A DNA stretch of 64,000 nt from the NCBI GenBank assembly GCA_964036195.1, contig OZ038453.1, forward strand, positions 10,369,469-10,433,468, written 5' to 3'. The DNA comes from Sphaerolaimus hirsutus (Eukaryota > Nematoda > Chromadorea > Monhysterida > Sphaerolaimidae). The notes under the pieces were generated by a model. That model was given only the letters and a program-made list of their open reading frames with translations, was not told the DNA's origin and searched no databases. Below, piece after piece: positions 22,926-34,899 of the stretch (positions are counted from its first letter, which is position 1; each line of letters opens with the position of its first letter). A program made the translations under genes and the position numbers.

Positions 22926-23211
22926 TACCGTATTTCCACGAAATACCCCCCCCCCCCTCAAAATGGGCATTATGAATTTGTGGTCCGGGAAATGCATAAC
23001 AGGTGTACAGAACACTTACTGTGTTACGTTAGAACATCGTTAATATGTACCATCTACATATATGATACAATATATTGATCATGAATTTTGCTAAAAATTC
23101 TGACGAAAAAAACTCCCCCCTTGATTCACTTCCCCCTCTCTATTAACTCCCCCTCAAAAAGTTCAGACGAAAAAATAACTCCCCAGGGGATTTATTCAAG
23201 GATATACGGTA
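22926..23211. repeat. Composite MITE with unlike TACCGTAT ends
   Basis: The left end TACCGTATTTCCACGAAATA belongs to the CCTCGAAATACCCC family. The right end TTTATTCAAGGATATACGGTA belongs to the ATATCCTCGAATAAG family. It therefore looks like a chimera of two families, or two overlapping insertions. Confidence 0.55.
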
Positions 23212-24529
23212 ATTTATTTTGCACCATCAAAAGATGTTACGTTGTTGTTTTCAATTTTGGATGGATTTTGAAATTTCAGTTTATAAATACTATGAAGTGG
23301 TGTTCTTTATATCGAAATAAAGTTATTGCAGTGGACAAAATTCACAAGAACTTCAATGAAAATGACGATAGGTGATGTTAATTTACAGCGTTACTTGATA
23401 GGTACTAGCTATACACTATATTGATTTTGGCGAAAAGTGCCCCAAAATGATGTGAGCTAATGTAGGTAATATTCATTTAAATACATGTGTTATTAACAAA
23501 ACACTCAAATAAATGAGTAGCTTTTCAGAGTCGAACACGGGAATTATTTTTCCTACACTCTTCTAACAGTGGGAACTATTCAAGGGGGGCTTATACAAGT
23601 GGGGGGGGAATTATTAGAACCTGGGATGAGAGGTCCCTGGGATAAATAGATTACTAATGGTCATGAGAATTTTTGGGAAAATGTGGAGTCCGTGGGGGGG
23701 GGGAATCGGATACAGTTAAAATCGTTGTGTATAAAATAACTATCTTTGATCTTTACTTTATTAACATAGACAAACTTTATCAATTCTTCATAAAAGATCA
23801 GTTTAAATAGCAAAGGATAGTGAACGTGAGATAGTGTTGATCTTACAGAGTGTTTACAGTGGAATATAATGATGTTCCATACTTCGGAAGCGCGTGGAAG
23901 AAAATTCACTGCGCCAAATTAACAAATTGGCTCATTATTTTTTATAAATTGTACCAGCATACTTTTCATTACCTGCTAGCACGCAGAAATTGAGGCTCGA
24001 CACCCACTTAACTTGCACAAAAACAACAAAAACGGCCAAAGTGCACTTGTTTGTGAGATTGCGCTCTAGCACACGGGAAATTATAAAAACCTAGTAAATT
24101 TTTGGATTTTTATTTGAAAAAATATGATTTACCCCTTGATTTAAAAAAACAAATCTAAAAAAACTCAGTTGCAAAAACATGTATGAGCCCAAGCCAGGCG
24201 CTGTATTTAGGATAGTACACATAAAAGTGTGGCAAAAAACAGCCAATAAAATGGCTAATGAACATTTAGCCTAAAACATATCCAATTTATACAGACGTAT
24301 TTAAGAACAAGATATTTTCAGTTCAGCGTAGGTGAAAAGGTTCAGGAAAACAGTGGGAAGATAACTTATTTTTGTAAACACTATTGTTTATAAAATGAAT
24401 GGGGCCCCCAATTAAGAACAAAACAGGTGAATTGATCAAAACAAAAAGCATCAATGAATCACGCGTCTGCTAGAGCTTTGATAAGACGATTGAAACTTGA
24501 ATTGCATTTGAATGTCTGCAACTTGAGCC
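23212..24529. other. Unassigned AT-rich region with MITE scraps
   Basis: 23580-23625 shows GGGGGGCTTATACAAG and GGGGGGGGAATTATTAG, decayed MITE sequence. Otherwise no gene, RNA or complete repeat was recognised. Confidence 0.4.
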
Positions 24530-25094
24530 CACAGTTGTTAAAAGTACCGAACTTTTTTCAAAGTATGAGTAAACGTAAAGTATTAGGTAATTTTTTTAAA
24601 CTCAACCCTTGAGTACAGAAAAGGTAGAGTAATTTTTTTTACTCATGAGTAAACGTGAGTTAACGTACTTTTCCCCTCGGAAAATGTAAACGTGAGTATT
24701 TTTTACTTTTACGCTGCGTAAAACGGGAGTAAACGTAAATGACGGTATTTTTACTGATGGAAAACGTAAAAACAAGGATTTTTTTCGATTCTGTACATCG
24801 GAAGACGTAAAAATGAGTAAAAGGGAAAGCGAGAATAGTCGCTTTCCTTACCCATCGCAACATCGCATCATTTCCGTTGCCATTTTTGCAGCTGTTTCAA
24901 TTCGTTTTAGTGGTGTTTGGTTTTTATGCACCTGAAATTTTTTCACAAATACGTTTTCTGTACTCGCGTAATTTCAAAAAGTACGCGAGTAAGTGAGTAC
25001 CGGTGTTTTTTGCGAAAGGAAACGTAAACGTATTTACGCAGTACTCGGGTATACGTATTTATCGAGTAAACGTAAATACGTTTTAACAACTATG
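24530..25094. mobile_element. TIR element, GTTGTT...AACAAC family, copy B
   Basis: Ends ACAGTTGTTAAAAGTACCG and GTTTTAACAACTATGG. The interior alternates GTAAACGTAAAG and GAGTAAACGTA units and ends with the GCAGTACTCGGGTATACG block shared with 16541-17028. 565 bp, non-coding. Confidence 0.6.
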
Positions 25095-25539
25095 GACATT
25101 TGATACTTTACAGGGCATTTTACACGGTCTGGCAATGCCCCCAGTGGGGAACTTTTCACGGGGGAACAATTCAATGTATGTTGTTCAACGTATACAGTAT
25201 GACAGGAGTTAAAAAAGTTTCAGCTAAACTGAAATCCATTTCAATTAAGAAACGACGTCATACTAGCGCATGTACCACATTAGATTAAAAGCTTGAAAAC
25301 ATTCCCACGCCCACGGTGAATATTTATCTGCTCGGCATTTATATGTATTTAAATGTATATGAAACAGTTGTCTTGAAGTTTGCGCTGGCATTGGACAAAA
25401 TGTGTCATTTTGAGAAGGTATAATTATTACATCTGAACATCTACCAAAAACGAAACCCATAAATCTTAGAAAAAAATAGTTACCTACTCTAAAAAATGAT
25501 TAAATTTCTGTGGGAAAACTTGTGTCGTGTCGTGTCGGG

Positions 25540-25875
25540 ATTAGTGATGTAAAAAGCGCCATGAATTTGTTGTCAAACAACAAAACCGGCAAGGTGCTTT
25601 CCTGACCTCCATCCAGTGTAAACTACCAATGACGCCAGAAAAAAACAGCGCCAAGCGCCAAGAGAGACATGGCGCCATAAGTTTATATCGAATCTGGGAA
25701 TCTGCAGTTTGCACCCAATGCCAATTGGCAAGTGATGCACAGTATTCATGCATGGTTGCATCAGCTTTTATGATTTTTATATGGATTTGTCACGTGTTGC
25801 AGTGAGTGATATAAAGGCAGCATGGCGCTGGCGCCAAAAAATGGCGCCATGTCAATTTTAGCGCCTTTAAGATTG
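25540..25875. repeat. Degenerate GGCGCC hAT-like remnant
   Basis: Begins TTAGTGATGTAAAAAGCGCC, close to the TAGTGATGTAAAGGCACC tip of the hAT-like element at 40834-41947, and ends near TTTTAGCGCCTTTAAG. The interior has GCGCCAAGCGCCAAG and TGGCGCTGGCGCC units. Termini and target duplication have decayed. Confidence 0.45.
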
Positions 25876-26216
25876 GTAATGGGGATAGGTGAATGATTCG
25901 AAAAGAAATGTTTTACTGGAAATTTCATGCAGCTATGAAATTCATTTGCACCTAATCTAAATGCTTTATGAACGCATTTTAATAACATGAATACATAATG
26001 TAATATTGACTGAGGCTTAGTACACATGTAATGTAAACCCGCCACCCATTTTATTCTACCCATCAGACATCTAGGATTAAGAGATTTCTATGCCTCTGTG
26101 TTTGCCGATCACTGTAGAGTGGGCGTGGCCACTAATAAATATCATTATTATCTTATCAAATTTGGCGCGCTGACGATGGAAACAATGCATGCTGCCAGCG
26201 CCGCTGAATAATGAGC

Positions 26217-26649
26217 TACCGTACTTCCTCGAAATCCCTAGCGGGTTTATTTTTTCAGATTGGAAATTTTGAGGGCGGGGTATTTCGAGGGGGGGGGGCT
26301 TATTCGAGGGGGGTTATTATTTCGTCAGAAATTTTCGTGAAATTCATAGTAAAGAACACGCTTTTTCATACACACAAAAACGGTAAAAATAGGTTATATT
26401 GAGAAAATAGGTTATATTGGGGCTATAGTTGTACATCTGTACACAAATGAGCGTACATGTGTATCAGCGATGCAAACTGGCATCAATGAATACATCATGT
26501 ACATTGCATACATGATGTACATTATTCCAGACGGGGGTATTTCGAGGGGGGGGTATTTTTTCCTCGGCTCGAAAACACCAGGGGGACGGGGTATTTCGAG
26601 GGGTGGGGGTTAATTCAAAAGGGGGGGCGTATTTCGAGGAAATACGGTA
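26217..26649. repeat. MITE, CCTCGAAATACCCC family (433 bp)
   Basis: TACCGTACTTCCTCGAAAT at the left and ATTTCGAGGAAATACGGTA at the right. It shares with 30566-30983 a central AAACGGTAA, GTACACAAATGAG and CATACATGATGTACAT core, flanked by G-run arrays on both sides. Non-coding. Confidence 0.75.
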
Positions 26650-27640
26650 TGTTTGATTGAATGATAGATGGTTATCGATCCAACATGTAGATAACTGCTG
26701 TTTATTTGCAGACTCTGTCTCGATGTGTAATGGGTTTAGATGTGTACCGGCACAGGGCCATAAATTTGGATGCAGAAAGTTGATGGAAGATTGGATGGGT
26801 ACGGGAGTCCGTTTAAGGAAAATAAAACTATGAAGAGAAGTGAATGAATGAAATGTATTTTGCACCGAACGCTATTTATATGTGCCCCAGAACTCTCAGT
26901 AAGCCAGATAAACAAACTTTAATTAATCGCGTTCACTAATTGCGATACAAGAGCTCATTAAGTACACTTATGCTAACGCAACGAAATAGTGAGTAAAATA
27001 CATTTCAGTGACTGAGAAATCTTAAATCAGAATAAGAATCTTAAATTAGAATTAAATCTTAAATTAGAACCTTAAATTGCTGTACACACTTTGAGTGTCG
27101 ATGGAAGTTTTGTCAGTGAACTATATTTGGATTGAATAAGTGGTATTTAAGTGGGGTGTTCAAACCATGCAATATTGCTTTTTAAGTACCGATGGGTAAG
27201 TTTTTCTTGAAGAGCACGTTCTGTGTTTTGAGTTTTTGAAAATGAATACCTGTGTTTTGTGGGTTTTTTTGGCAAAAACATTGAGTAACTCCGTTTTTAT
27301 TTCTGTGTTTTTGGTGAAAACTCGAGCTTTTAAAAAAACATAAAGTTTTAACATAAAAAACATGTAAAAACAGTGGTTTTCTCACAACAAATTGGCTTAT
27401 GCACGTTCCGGGAGCACTCCCAAAGATTGTGAGATACCTTGCAAAATGTAAAATGTTATATTTATTTTATTTTATTTTTTTATTTAACACTCATACCACT
27501 GCTGGCTCTACAAGTCACGGGCGTACACAAACAGCAATTCAACAATGAAGAGAAAAGATCGAATTAAGTTCTGGTTGAACAAACGGCAATAGTTGAGAAC
27601 CATAGATTGTTTTTTAAATACCGGTAATACAATCAAAGTG
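26650..27640. other. No gene or complete element seen
   Basis: AT-rich. A short run of AAATTAGAA-type repeats occurs at 27010-27075. Nothing else could be supported. Confidence 0.35.
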
Positions 27641-27648
27641 TAAGGCAT

Positions 27649-29575
27649 CGTACCGCGGTACGATTACAGGTTTTTATCCCCCGATGGACTTCTTACCCCG
27701 GGGGATGATATAGTCCTCGAGGACTATATCGGCCGACAGCCCTTTTTGTATGAGGACTATGTCAACCTAATTATATATATTTTACCTACTGCATGCATTA
27801 CATTGACCCGCGGCACGCGGCACGCGGCCTTGCTTTATATTGACCTTACATTGACCTGTTGCCCGCGACCCGCTTGCATCAGATCAAAAATGTTTTTTGA
27901 CGCGTGGCACGCCACAATTACGCACGCGTCTGTTAGGCCTATTGGCATCGATTGCATGGTTCAGTGTACTTATTATTCTACAGTAATCTGACAATGATGC
28001 GCGTCTGTTTGGCAGACGCGTGTCCGCTCGATGCATTTACGTCTGCAATCATCGAAAAAACCGACCCCTGCACGCGACATTAAATAAGAGCATGCGCGAT
28101 AGACTTGCGTGTGGCACAGCTGTTTCTTTTCAGCAATAGTTTTTCCATTGTGATGTAAAATGGCTTTGAGATCGCCGACCGGTGTGCACGGGGGATTATG
28201 GGCGATAATCCAGCCGTAAAAGTAAATTAGTCTCGTAGAAAAGTATATTCCATTCCGAAACACATTTTCAAATGCACTCTTTAGGAATCAAACTCCCATT
28301 TTGTATTTATGGGAATTCTGAGCGACTAAAATTGATTAATCAATGTTTTCTGCACAATAACAATCAGATTTCAACGTCTTTTTCAATTTCTTTGTCCTTC
28401 AATTTTTAAAAAACAAATTTCAATCCTAATTAATCAATAGAGTGATTCAATTAGAGTCAATCAATCAATTAGAGTCAAGTTCAATGGAGTCAATTAGAGT
28501 GGAAATCTGATGTAAACGGATGCAAGACTAGTTCACATTGAAGTTCGTCCAGCATCGCACGCAAGTCCATTATGCATGTGGCTATTTACTGGCGGATAAC
28601 GGTAAATGAAGAACAATGCATGCAACTTCAAAACTCAATTTCTTGGCCATTTCTCAGCCGATTTTCACCAATGAACACTTAAAACGATCAGAATCACATG
28701 GAGATTGCATTTTTGTGTTCAGATTATTAAGAATTTGGTAAACTCATGGTAATCATGACAGACAAATCACCAATATACTACAGACAAAACGCCAGTTCAA
28801 CACAGACGAAACGCGAATGCAACACAGACAAAAAGCGAATGCAACACAGACAAAACACTAATGCAACACAGCAAAATGCCAAAGCATTTTGTCTGTGATC
28901 CATTGGCGTTTTGTCTGTGTTGCATTCGCTTTTTGTCTGTGTTGCATTCGCGTTTTGTCTGTAGTATATTGGTGATTTGTCTGTTATGATTAGCATGAGT
29001 TTACCAAATTCTTAATAATCTGAACATAAAAATGCAATCTCCATGTGATTCTGATCATTTTAAGTGTTCATTGGTGAAAATCGGCTGAGAAATGGCCGAG
29101 AAATTGAGTATTGAAGTTGCATGCATTCACCCACGCAATCAATAATCCAATTATAAATACGTCTGCACGCGAATTACATAATTCGGGCGGCGGACGTATT
29201 TTTCCGCACACGCCATTGACCCCGCAATAATCCAATATGGCGAAAGTCCCATAACTGGACACACCGATAATCGATGTCAATAGGCCTAACAGACGCGTGC
29301 ATAATTGTGGCGTGCCACGCGTCAATAAATATTTTTGATCTGATGCAAGCAGTGTTCTTGCATTGCAATAAATAAAAGGAAGTATAAAACACATTTCCAT
29401 GGCCCAACAGATGCCCCAATAGTGTAATTAGATATTTTGTATGGAGGACTACATCATCCCACGTTATAAAAGTCGGGCCGAAGTAGTCCTCCGGGTGATG
29501 TAGTCCTCGAGGGCTATATCATCCCAGGGAGTAAGATGTCCATCGGGGGATAGGGTACGTAAGCCCCGCGGTACC
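27649..29575. mobile_element. Large foldback element with a long internal palindrome
   Basis: Outer ends are inverted repeats: TACCGCGGTACG...TATCCCCCGATGGACTTCTTAC at the left; the right end read in reverse gives GTACCGCGGGG...TATCCCCCGATGGACATCTTAC. Inside, GACGCGTGGCACGCCACAAT (27900-27918) returns inverted at about 29302-29322. Around 28877 there is a palindrome with arms of about 250 bp (28616-28876 and 28878-29126) built partly of TGCAACACAGACAAAA units. The left arm carries about 500 bp not matched at the right. No transposase was seen. Confidence 0.65.
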
Positions 29576-29579
29576 ACTA

Positions 29580-30440
29580 CATGATATAAACAGAACTATA
29601 TAGGAATGAAAAATTAGAAGGCAAAATTCCTAATCCCTACACCTGTTCAACATACTAGCAACACAGAGATATAAAACAACTAGTGAGCACGTTCTATAAG
29701 AGGATATAAACGAGAGAGTCTAGCGTACCAGGGCCCTGGCTTTACTAAGAAAGAGTGTGGTGAGTACTAGATATGATAAATACTAGTATTCACTTTATTA
29801 GAGCTGTAGAGTCCAGAGATAGTTTCACTAGGTATATAAGTTATCATACTGCATGTGGAAGTTAATGAGTGAATACACTGTCCTCTAGCTCATATTGTAT
29901 ACAATCTACTATTTTAATCTACTGATTGCCATATTGGTGTGCATATATAACTACTGTCATAGACGACGGATAAAACAGTGCTCATTACAATATTATAGGT
30001 CCTGTATATGTACGTATATTAGATCATGATCAGAGGCCAGTAATGTACATGTCTAATGCCGTGATATGGGTGGATATTAGTTTTCGTGATTTTGCACAGA
30101 TAGCTCTCGACATCTGCGCAAGGCGCCATATCGGATCCACCAAACATATCACTTGACCACATTTTTCTTCACAGCAATCAGAAACTAGCTCCCTTAGAAG
30201 CTTCTCACGCCAATAGATAATGCTCAAATCTTGGCACCCGTACAAGTAGTGCTGTAATGTCGGCCAAAATTATGTTATGTTTTTACCTTCCACAGTTTTA
30301 AGCGGTTGATGGCACACTAAGCACCCTCGAGGCAAATGGTGCCAATTGCCAAAGGCATATTTGATTCAAAAATAATCACCAAAGCTTTGAAGTTTGAATG
30401 ATCTTGATAAGTAGTTTTTGGATACTTGTCATGAAATTTG
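29580..30440. other. No feature I can support
   Basis: AT-rich. The minus strand has one 71-codon frame (30245-30030) with several Cys, discussed under rejected observations. Confidence 0.35.
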
Positions 30441-31051
30441 GTATACTCGACGGACAGCACACCTAGTATGAAAACCTACCATAATTTTCTGAATAAAATC
30501 TTGTGATAAATTTCGTAAATAAATTATTCCATAGTATAAATGAAATATTATGATGAAAAACTGTATACTGTATTACCTCGAAATACCCCCATGGGGGTTT
30601 ATTATTTCGCCAGCAAAATTTGGGGGGTTAATTCGAGGGGGGTTTATACGAGGGGGGGTTATTATTTCGCCAGAAATTTTCGTGAAATTCATATTAAAGT
30701 AAATGGTTTTTCTTACACAAAAACGGTAATAAATGTGAGAATACAGGTTATATTGGGACTATAGATGTACATCGGTACACAAATGAGTGTATAAGAGTAG
30801 CTGCAATGCAAATAAGTAGTAATAAATACATCATGTACATTGCATACATGATGTACATCATTCCGGAACGGAGGTATTTCGAGGGGGGGTTTATTTTTTC
30901 CCCAGCCCATTTTGAGGGGGGGGGGGGGTTAATTCGAGGGGGGGTTAATTCAAGGGGGGGGGATAATTCGAGGTAATACGGTAATTTTTGGTTCATTATT
31001 CAGATGGGTTACGGTAGGTTTCCTTACTAAGTGTGATGTCGGCCGAGTATA
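30441..31051. mobile_element. GTATACTCG-family MITE split by another MITE
   Basis: Left part 30441-30565 (GTATACTCGACGGACA ... GAAAAACTGTATA) and right part 30984-31051 (ATTTTTGGTTCATTATTC ... GTCGGCCGAGTATAT) together match the uninterrupted 194-bp copy at 38564-38757. The interruption is the MITE at 30566-30983. Confidence 0.75.
30566..30983. repeat. MITE, CCTCGAAATACCCC family, nested
   Basis: Ends TACTGTATTACCTCGAAATA and TAATTCGAGGTAATACGGTA. The core matches 26217-26649. It sits exactly within a GTATACTCG-family MITE, with the host TA at the junction consistent with a TA target. Confidence 0.75.
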
Positions 31052-31461
31052 TCTATTGTATGCATCCATCTATTGACATGTAAATACACATGCACAGTCC
31101 GTCACAGCATTGTGTGATCTACCATGACAAAATTTCTGTGTTTTCTGTGTTTCTGTGTTTCCGCGTTCTCCAATGAAAAACTCATTTAAGCTTCGAGTTG
31201 TAATACAAAAACACAGATGTGTGTGTGTTTTTGCCACCGTCGTTTGTAAGTGGTCTAAATAAAATACCCAGCAATTAATCTTGTAGTAGATGCTATTAAT
31301 ATAGTTATTTTAATTAGTACGATAGAAAGAACACACAGGGAAATGTACCACCTTGAATATTTTCCTGTAAACAGCCTCTTGAAAATAAATACTCGATAAC
31401 CCTCACCTTAAATTTATTCCCCGCGTGACAGATGAATAACGACGGTAAACACTATGAAAAA
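31052..31461. other. No feature seen
   Basis: AT-rich sequence without recognised exons or repeat termini. Confidence 0.35.
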
Positions 31462-31813
31462 TACCATATATCCTCGAATAAGACCCCAGTTAATTTTTCG
31501 TTTGAGGTTTTGAGGGGCGAGTTATTTAAGGGGGGAGTTATTCAAGGGGGAGTTTTTCCTCAGAATCACATTATGTATCTGTTGTCGCCTATGTAGGCTG
31601 ATATTCGTTGTATTTGTCGTTTCAATGCATTTGCAGCCCAGCTGTAACTATATTATGGTCTGTCTAACTTCATTGATCGTTTCTTAGATTGATCTAACAA
31701 CTTTTCCACCTATCACAGAGGGGGAGTTATTGGAGAGGTAATTTTTTTCCTCCACACTCGGCCAACAGGGGGGAATAATTCAAGGGGGGTCTTATTCGAG
31801 GACATACATCGTA
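31462..31813. repeat. MITE, ATATCCTCGAATAAG family
   Basis: Left end TACCATATATCCTCGAATAA and right end TTATTCGAGGACATACATCGTA. The interior has GGGGGAGTTATTCAAGG arrays. About 350 bp and somewhat decayed at the right tip. The sequence onward to 32520 holds nothing recognised. Confidence 0.65.
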
Positions 31814-32547
31814 ATGTTCAATTTTTTCGTTTATCATGATGAATTTTTGAATTTTGATTGAAAAGTAATTTTTTTCAAAAACAATTTTTGAATTTCAAAA
31901 TTGAGATTTCGAAATTTCCAAATTCAAATAGAAGAATTTTTGTTTGCCATCGTTGCAAATGAATGAGCTGGATTTAACAGAAATGCAAAGCGGTAAGGCT
32001 AATTAAATTTACCGTAAAGTGTAATTATTATTTTTTGCGTAGATTTGGTTCTCTAATCTAGAACATTCTCGAAGTGCCTCAAAAAAACCTGTTTAAAGTG
32101 GATTCATGGTTTGTTGGTAAATAAGTGTGAAAGTGTTGACATTTCAGAGCAAATTGCTAATCTATTTCCGCCACATAGAGTAATTAAAATCTTTAGAATA
32201 GCGAAGTAAATGTATAAAATTGGATGTTAATTATGGGAAATTTTGATAAAATTGCTGCCGCTAAATGAAAAATCATTTTGAATAAATTGATTGAATAAAG
32301 CCACAATGATATTTGAAACATGTAAATGAATAGGCGAATATTCTTTATTGAAAATTATGGGTATTAAATAAGTATTAATAAATATGAAACATCCTTTTCT
32401 GCATCAATATATTTAAATACCACAGCTGTTAAAATTAATTTATTTTCAATCATTTTTATATTTTTGTTCAAAATAGGTTCAAGCAATTGTTCTTAGTGGA
32501 TGCTCTTAAAACAGACAATGCTTAAATAGATGGACGGCATGATTCAG

Positions 32548-32746
32548 ACAATGAATCATTCCGTCTATCTAACTTAAAATTTATAAAAAAGAAAAAGAAA
32601 GCATCCTATTGGAAGTGTGTTTTAGTGATTTTTCTGGTTTGTCTGTCGGTGGCATTTTTTATACTTCCTCTCTTCCTTTCAACGCTATGCGTAAATATTA
32701 GCGAAGCAAGTAGCAATGTGACACTGTTCACTTTCATTTTCCCACG
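32548..32746 (+). CDS. Possible exon: type II membrane anchor with N-glycosylation sites
   Basis: An open frame bounded by an acceptor-like GATTCAG and a donor-like ACG|GTACGA encodes DNESFRLSNLKF, then KKKKK, a hydrophobic stretch CVLVIFLVCLSVAFFILPLF, then LCVNISEASSNVT with two N-x-S/T sequons. Lys-rich cytosolic side, one membrane span and a glycosylated far side make a coherent type II anchor. The acceptor is weak, no partner exons were found, and the rest of the protein is unknown. It could be a chance frame. Confidence 0.35.
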
Positions 32747-32933
32747 GTACGATTAAGTACCTATACAAGCTGGGTTGCATCTTTAACCACCCCTGCACAA
32801 GGTGTCTTGAATTGTTTATTATTCGTAAGACAAGTGTACTTGAACCTTGATGAAATGCAAAATTTGAAGATGGGCCAAAGATGTTGTTACCGAACTATCT
32901 ATCCCGGAGGCCGCTCAGCTATCTACCGTATAT

Positions 32934-33253
32934 CCTAGAATAAGTCTCCCGGGGAGTTATTTTTTCGTCAGTGTTTTTGAGGGGGTGTTATTCAAGGGTG
33001 GGGAGTTATTCAAGGGGGAGTCATTTTTTCCTCATAACTTTCAGGAAAACTTGCAGGTAGGTGGTGTGTATACACTGCATAAAATACACACTGTGTATGT
33101 GCTTTCGCTGCTTTAGGCTAACATTCTTTTGTATTTTTGTCAAACACACTGCACTGCATTTGCATTACGTTTTTTCACTTCTTGCACCATCTTCTCCACT
33201 CATCACAAAGGTGGGAGTTATTCAAGGGGGGTCTTATTCGAGGATATACGGTA
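32934..33253. repeat. MITE, ATATCCTCGAATAAG family (320 bp)
   Basis: Ends TACCGTATATCCTAGAATAA and TTATTCGAGGATATACGGTA, nearly perfect inverted repeats. GGGGAGTTATTCAAGGGGG arrays inside. Confidence 0.75.
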
Positions 33254-33540
33254 TCTATCGCGGAGGCAATTTTTTTCGCTATCTGTCCGCCAAATCGGCC
33301 AGCTCTCTACATATCTGGAGCGATTTGTAAGAAAATTCGACCCAATTTTCGCTCTAAATCGCTAATTTTCGTACATTTTTATAGTTTTTCACTTTCAAAA
33401 TCGCGCTTGCGTCTAAACACATGTTTATATACCCATTTTTTGCCATTTTTAGCTCATTGTAGGCGTAGCTACTTTTAACCTGTTTTTAGCGATTTTTCCC
33501 CTTTCCGCCTTCCACGCATTGAAAAAGCATCTAGGTATAT

Positions 33541-33836
33541 GTAAACACCTTCCCGGTCACGTCCGGCACCCATTTTTTGATTTTACGTCTTACATCCTAT
33601 CCCCAGTTCTAGGGCGCCCCATAGGCTGAAACTTGGGGGAGATATTGGCGCAACCCCCCTCTACTTCGCATGAATTGGGGGGGTCGCCGCGACCCCCCAA
33701 ATTCGTGCGAAGTAGAGGGGAGTTGCGCCAATATCTCCCCCAAGTTTCAGCCTCTGGGGTGCCCTAGAACTGGGGATAGGATGTGAGAAGTAAAATCAAA
33801 AAATGGGTGCAGGACGTGACCGGGAAGGTGTTTATT
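33541..33836. repeat. Near-perfect spacerless palindrome (296 bp)
   Basis: The left arm from GTAAACACCTTCCCGGTCAC meets its inverted copy, ending in GTGACCGGGAAGGTGTTTAT, at a centre near 33688 (GGTCGCCGCGACC). The arms of about 148 bp differ at only about ten positions and there is essentially no loop. Non-coding. Confidence 0.85.
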
Positions 33837-33861
33837 TTACCCCCGTGAGCCCCCCCCCCCA

Positions 33862-34032
33862 GTAAGGTGGCAGAATTTACCGTACCATACCGTACCGCAT
33901 TTTTGGGAAATTTACCGTACCGTACCGTTTACCGCACTTTTAGAAATTTACCGTACCGTACCGTTTACCGCAAAAAGGAGAATTTACCGTACCGAATGGT
34001 TTACCACAAGGCCGTACCGTCTGCTACCTTAC
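33862..34032. repeat. TACCG-array MITE
   Basis: Ends GTAAGGTGGCAGA and TCTGCTACCTTAC, with iterated TTTACCGTACCGTACCG units between. About 171 bp. It is embedded in poly-C, so a target duplication cannot be read. Confidence 0.6.
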
Positions 34033-34211
34033 CCCCCAGCCCCCCAGATAAAATTTTCAGCTATCTATCCCTCCGGAAGAGCGATTTGCTATCTATCCAG
34101 CCCCCGTGAGGGCCAAAATCTTGGAGACCCCTGGTTCTGATTACGACATACCTAAGTAATGTGAACAAATGTGGTTCGCACCGTTCCTAATGGCCGGGAA
34201 AAACTACCCGC

Positions 34212-34852
34212 GCCCTGGGGCCAGATTTAATTCTCCCTACAGATTTGTAGGGTAGGGCATACGCCCGACAGATTTTTTAAAGTTCAGCCGCATCGACGCA
34301 CATGCACCGAGAGCAAGGCGGTTCGTGAAATATACGAAACCATCCCTTAAGGTTGCCGATATTGCAATATGACGTATATCACTTCGAATTTGGCACGGAA
34401 ATCATGATTTCGTCATTTCTTGGCCGTCGGCCAATTCGTTTTTTATTTTATTTTGTCGGGCGGGTTACTCGCATAAGTCGCGCTTTTGTGTAGTCAGGTG
34501 GTCACTTTTTAGTGTTCACTGTCTGCAACCAAAACCATGAGGGCAGCGACAAAAAGAAATGCATGCACAAGCGTACAAAAGCGCGACTTATGCGAGTAAC
34601 CCGCCCGACAAAATAAAATAAATAACGAATTGGCAGATGGCCAAGAAATGATGAAATCGTGATTCCCGGGCCAAAATCGAAGCGATATACGTCATATTGC
34701 AATATCGGCGACCTTAAGGGATAGTTTCGTGTATTTTACGAACCGCCTTCCTCTCGGTGCATGTGCGTCGATGCGGCTGAACTTTAAAAAATCTTTCAGG
34801 CGTACGCCCTACCCTACAAATCTGTAGGGAGTATTAAATCTGGCCCCAGGGC
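34212..34852. repeat. Inverted-repeat (foldback) element, 641 bp
   Basis: Left arm starts GCCCTGGGGCCAGATTTAA and right arm ends TTAAATCTGGCCCCAGGGC. The arms are about 280 bp with about 90 bp between (around 34490-34575). GCGCGACTTATGCGAGTAAC is seen in both orientations. No coding potential and no clear target duplication. Confidence 0.75.
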
Positions 34853-34899
34853 ACTTTAGTTTGGAACTAGGTGGAGCCAACAATGTTAAACTGAAATCA

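Noticed and set aside
25265-25460. Minus-strand frame DTFCPMPAQTSRQLFHIH... as an upstream exon of the neurotrophin-like gene
   Set aside because: No clear splice sites in a phase that fits the next exon and no family resemblance.
30030-30245. Minus-strand 71-codon frame with DCCEEKC, resembling an insulin A chain
   Set aside because: The Cys spacing (CC-x3-C-x4-C) does not fit insulin (CC-x3-C-x8-C), no B chain is visible, and a frame of this length is expected by chance in 64 kb.
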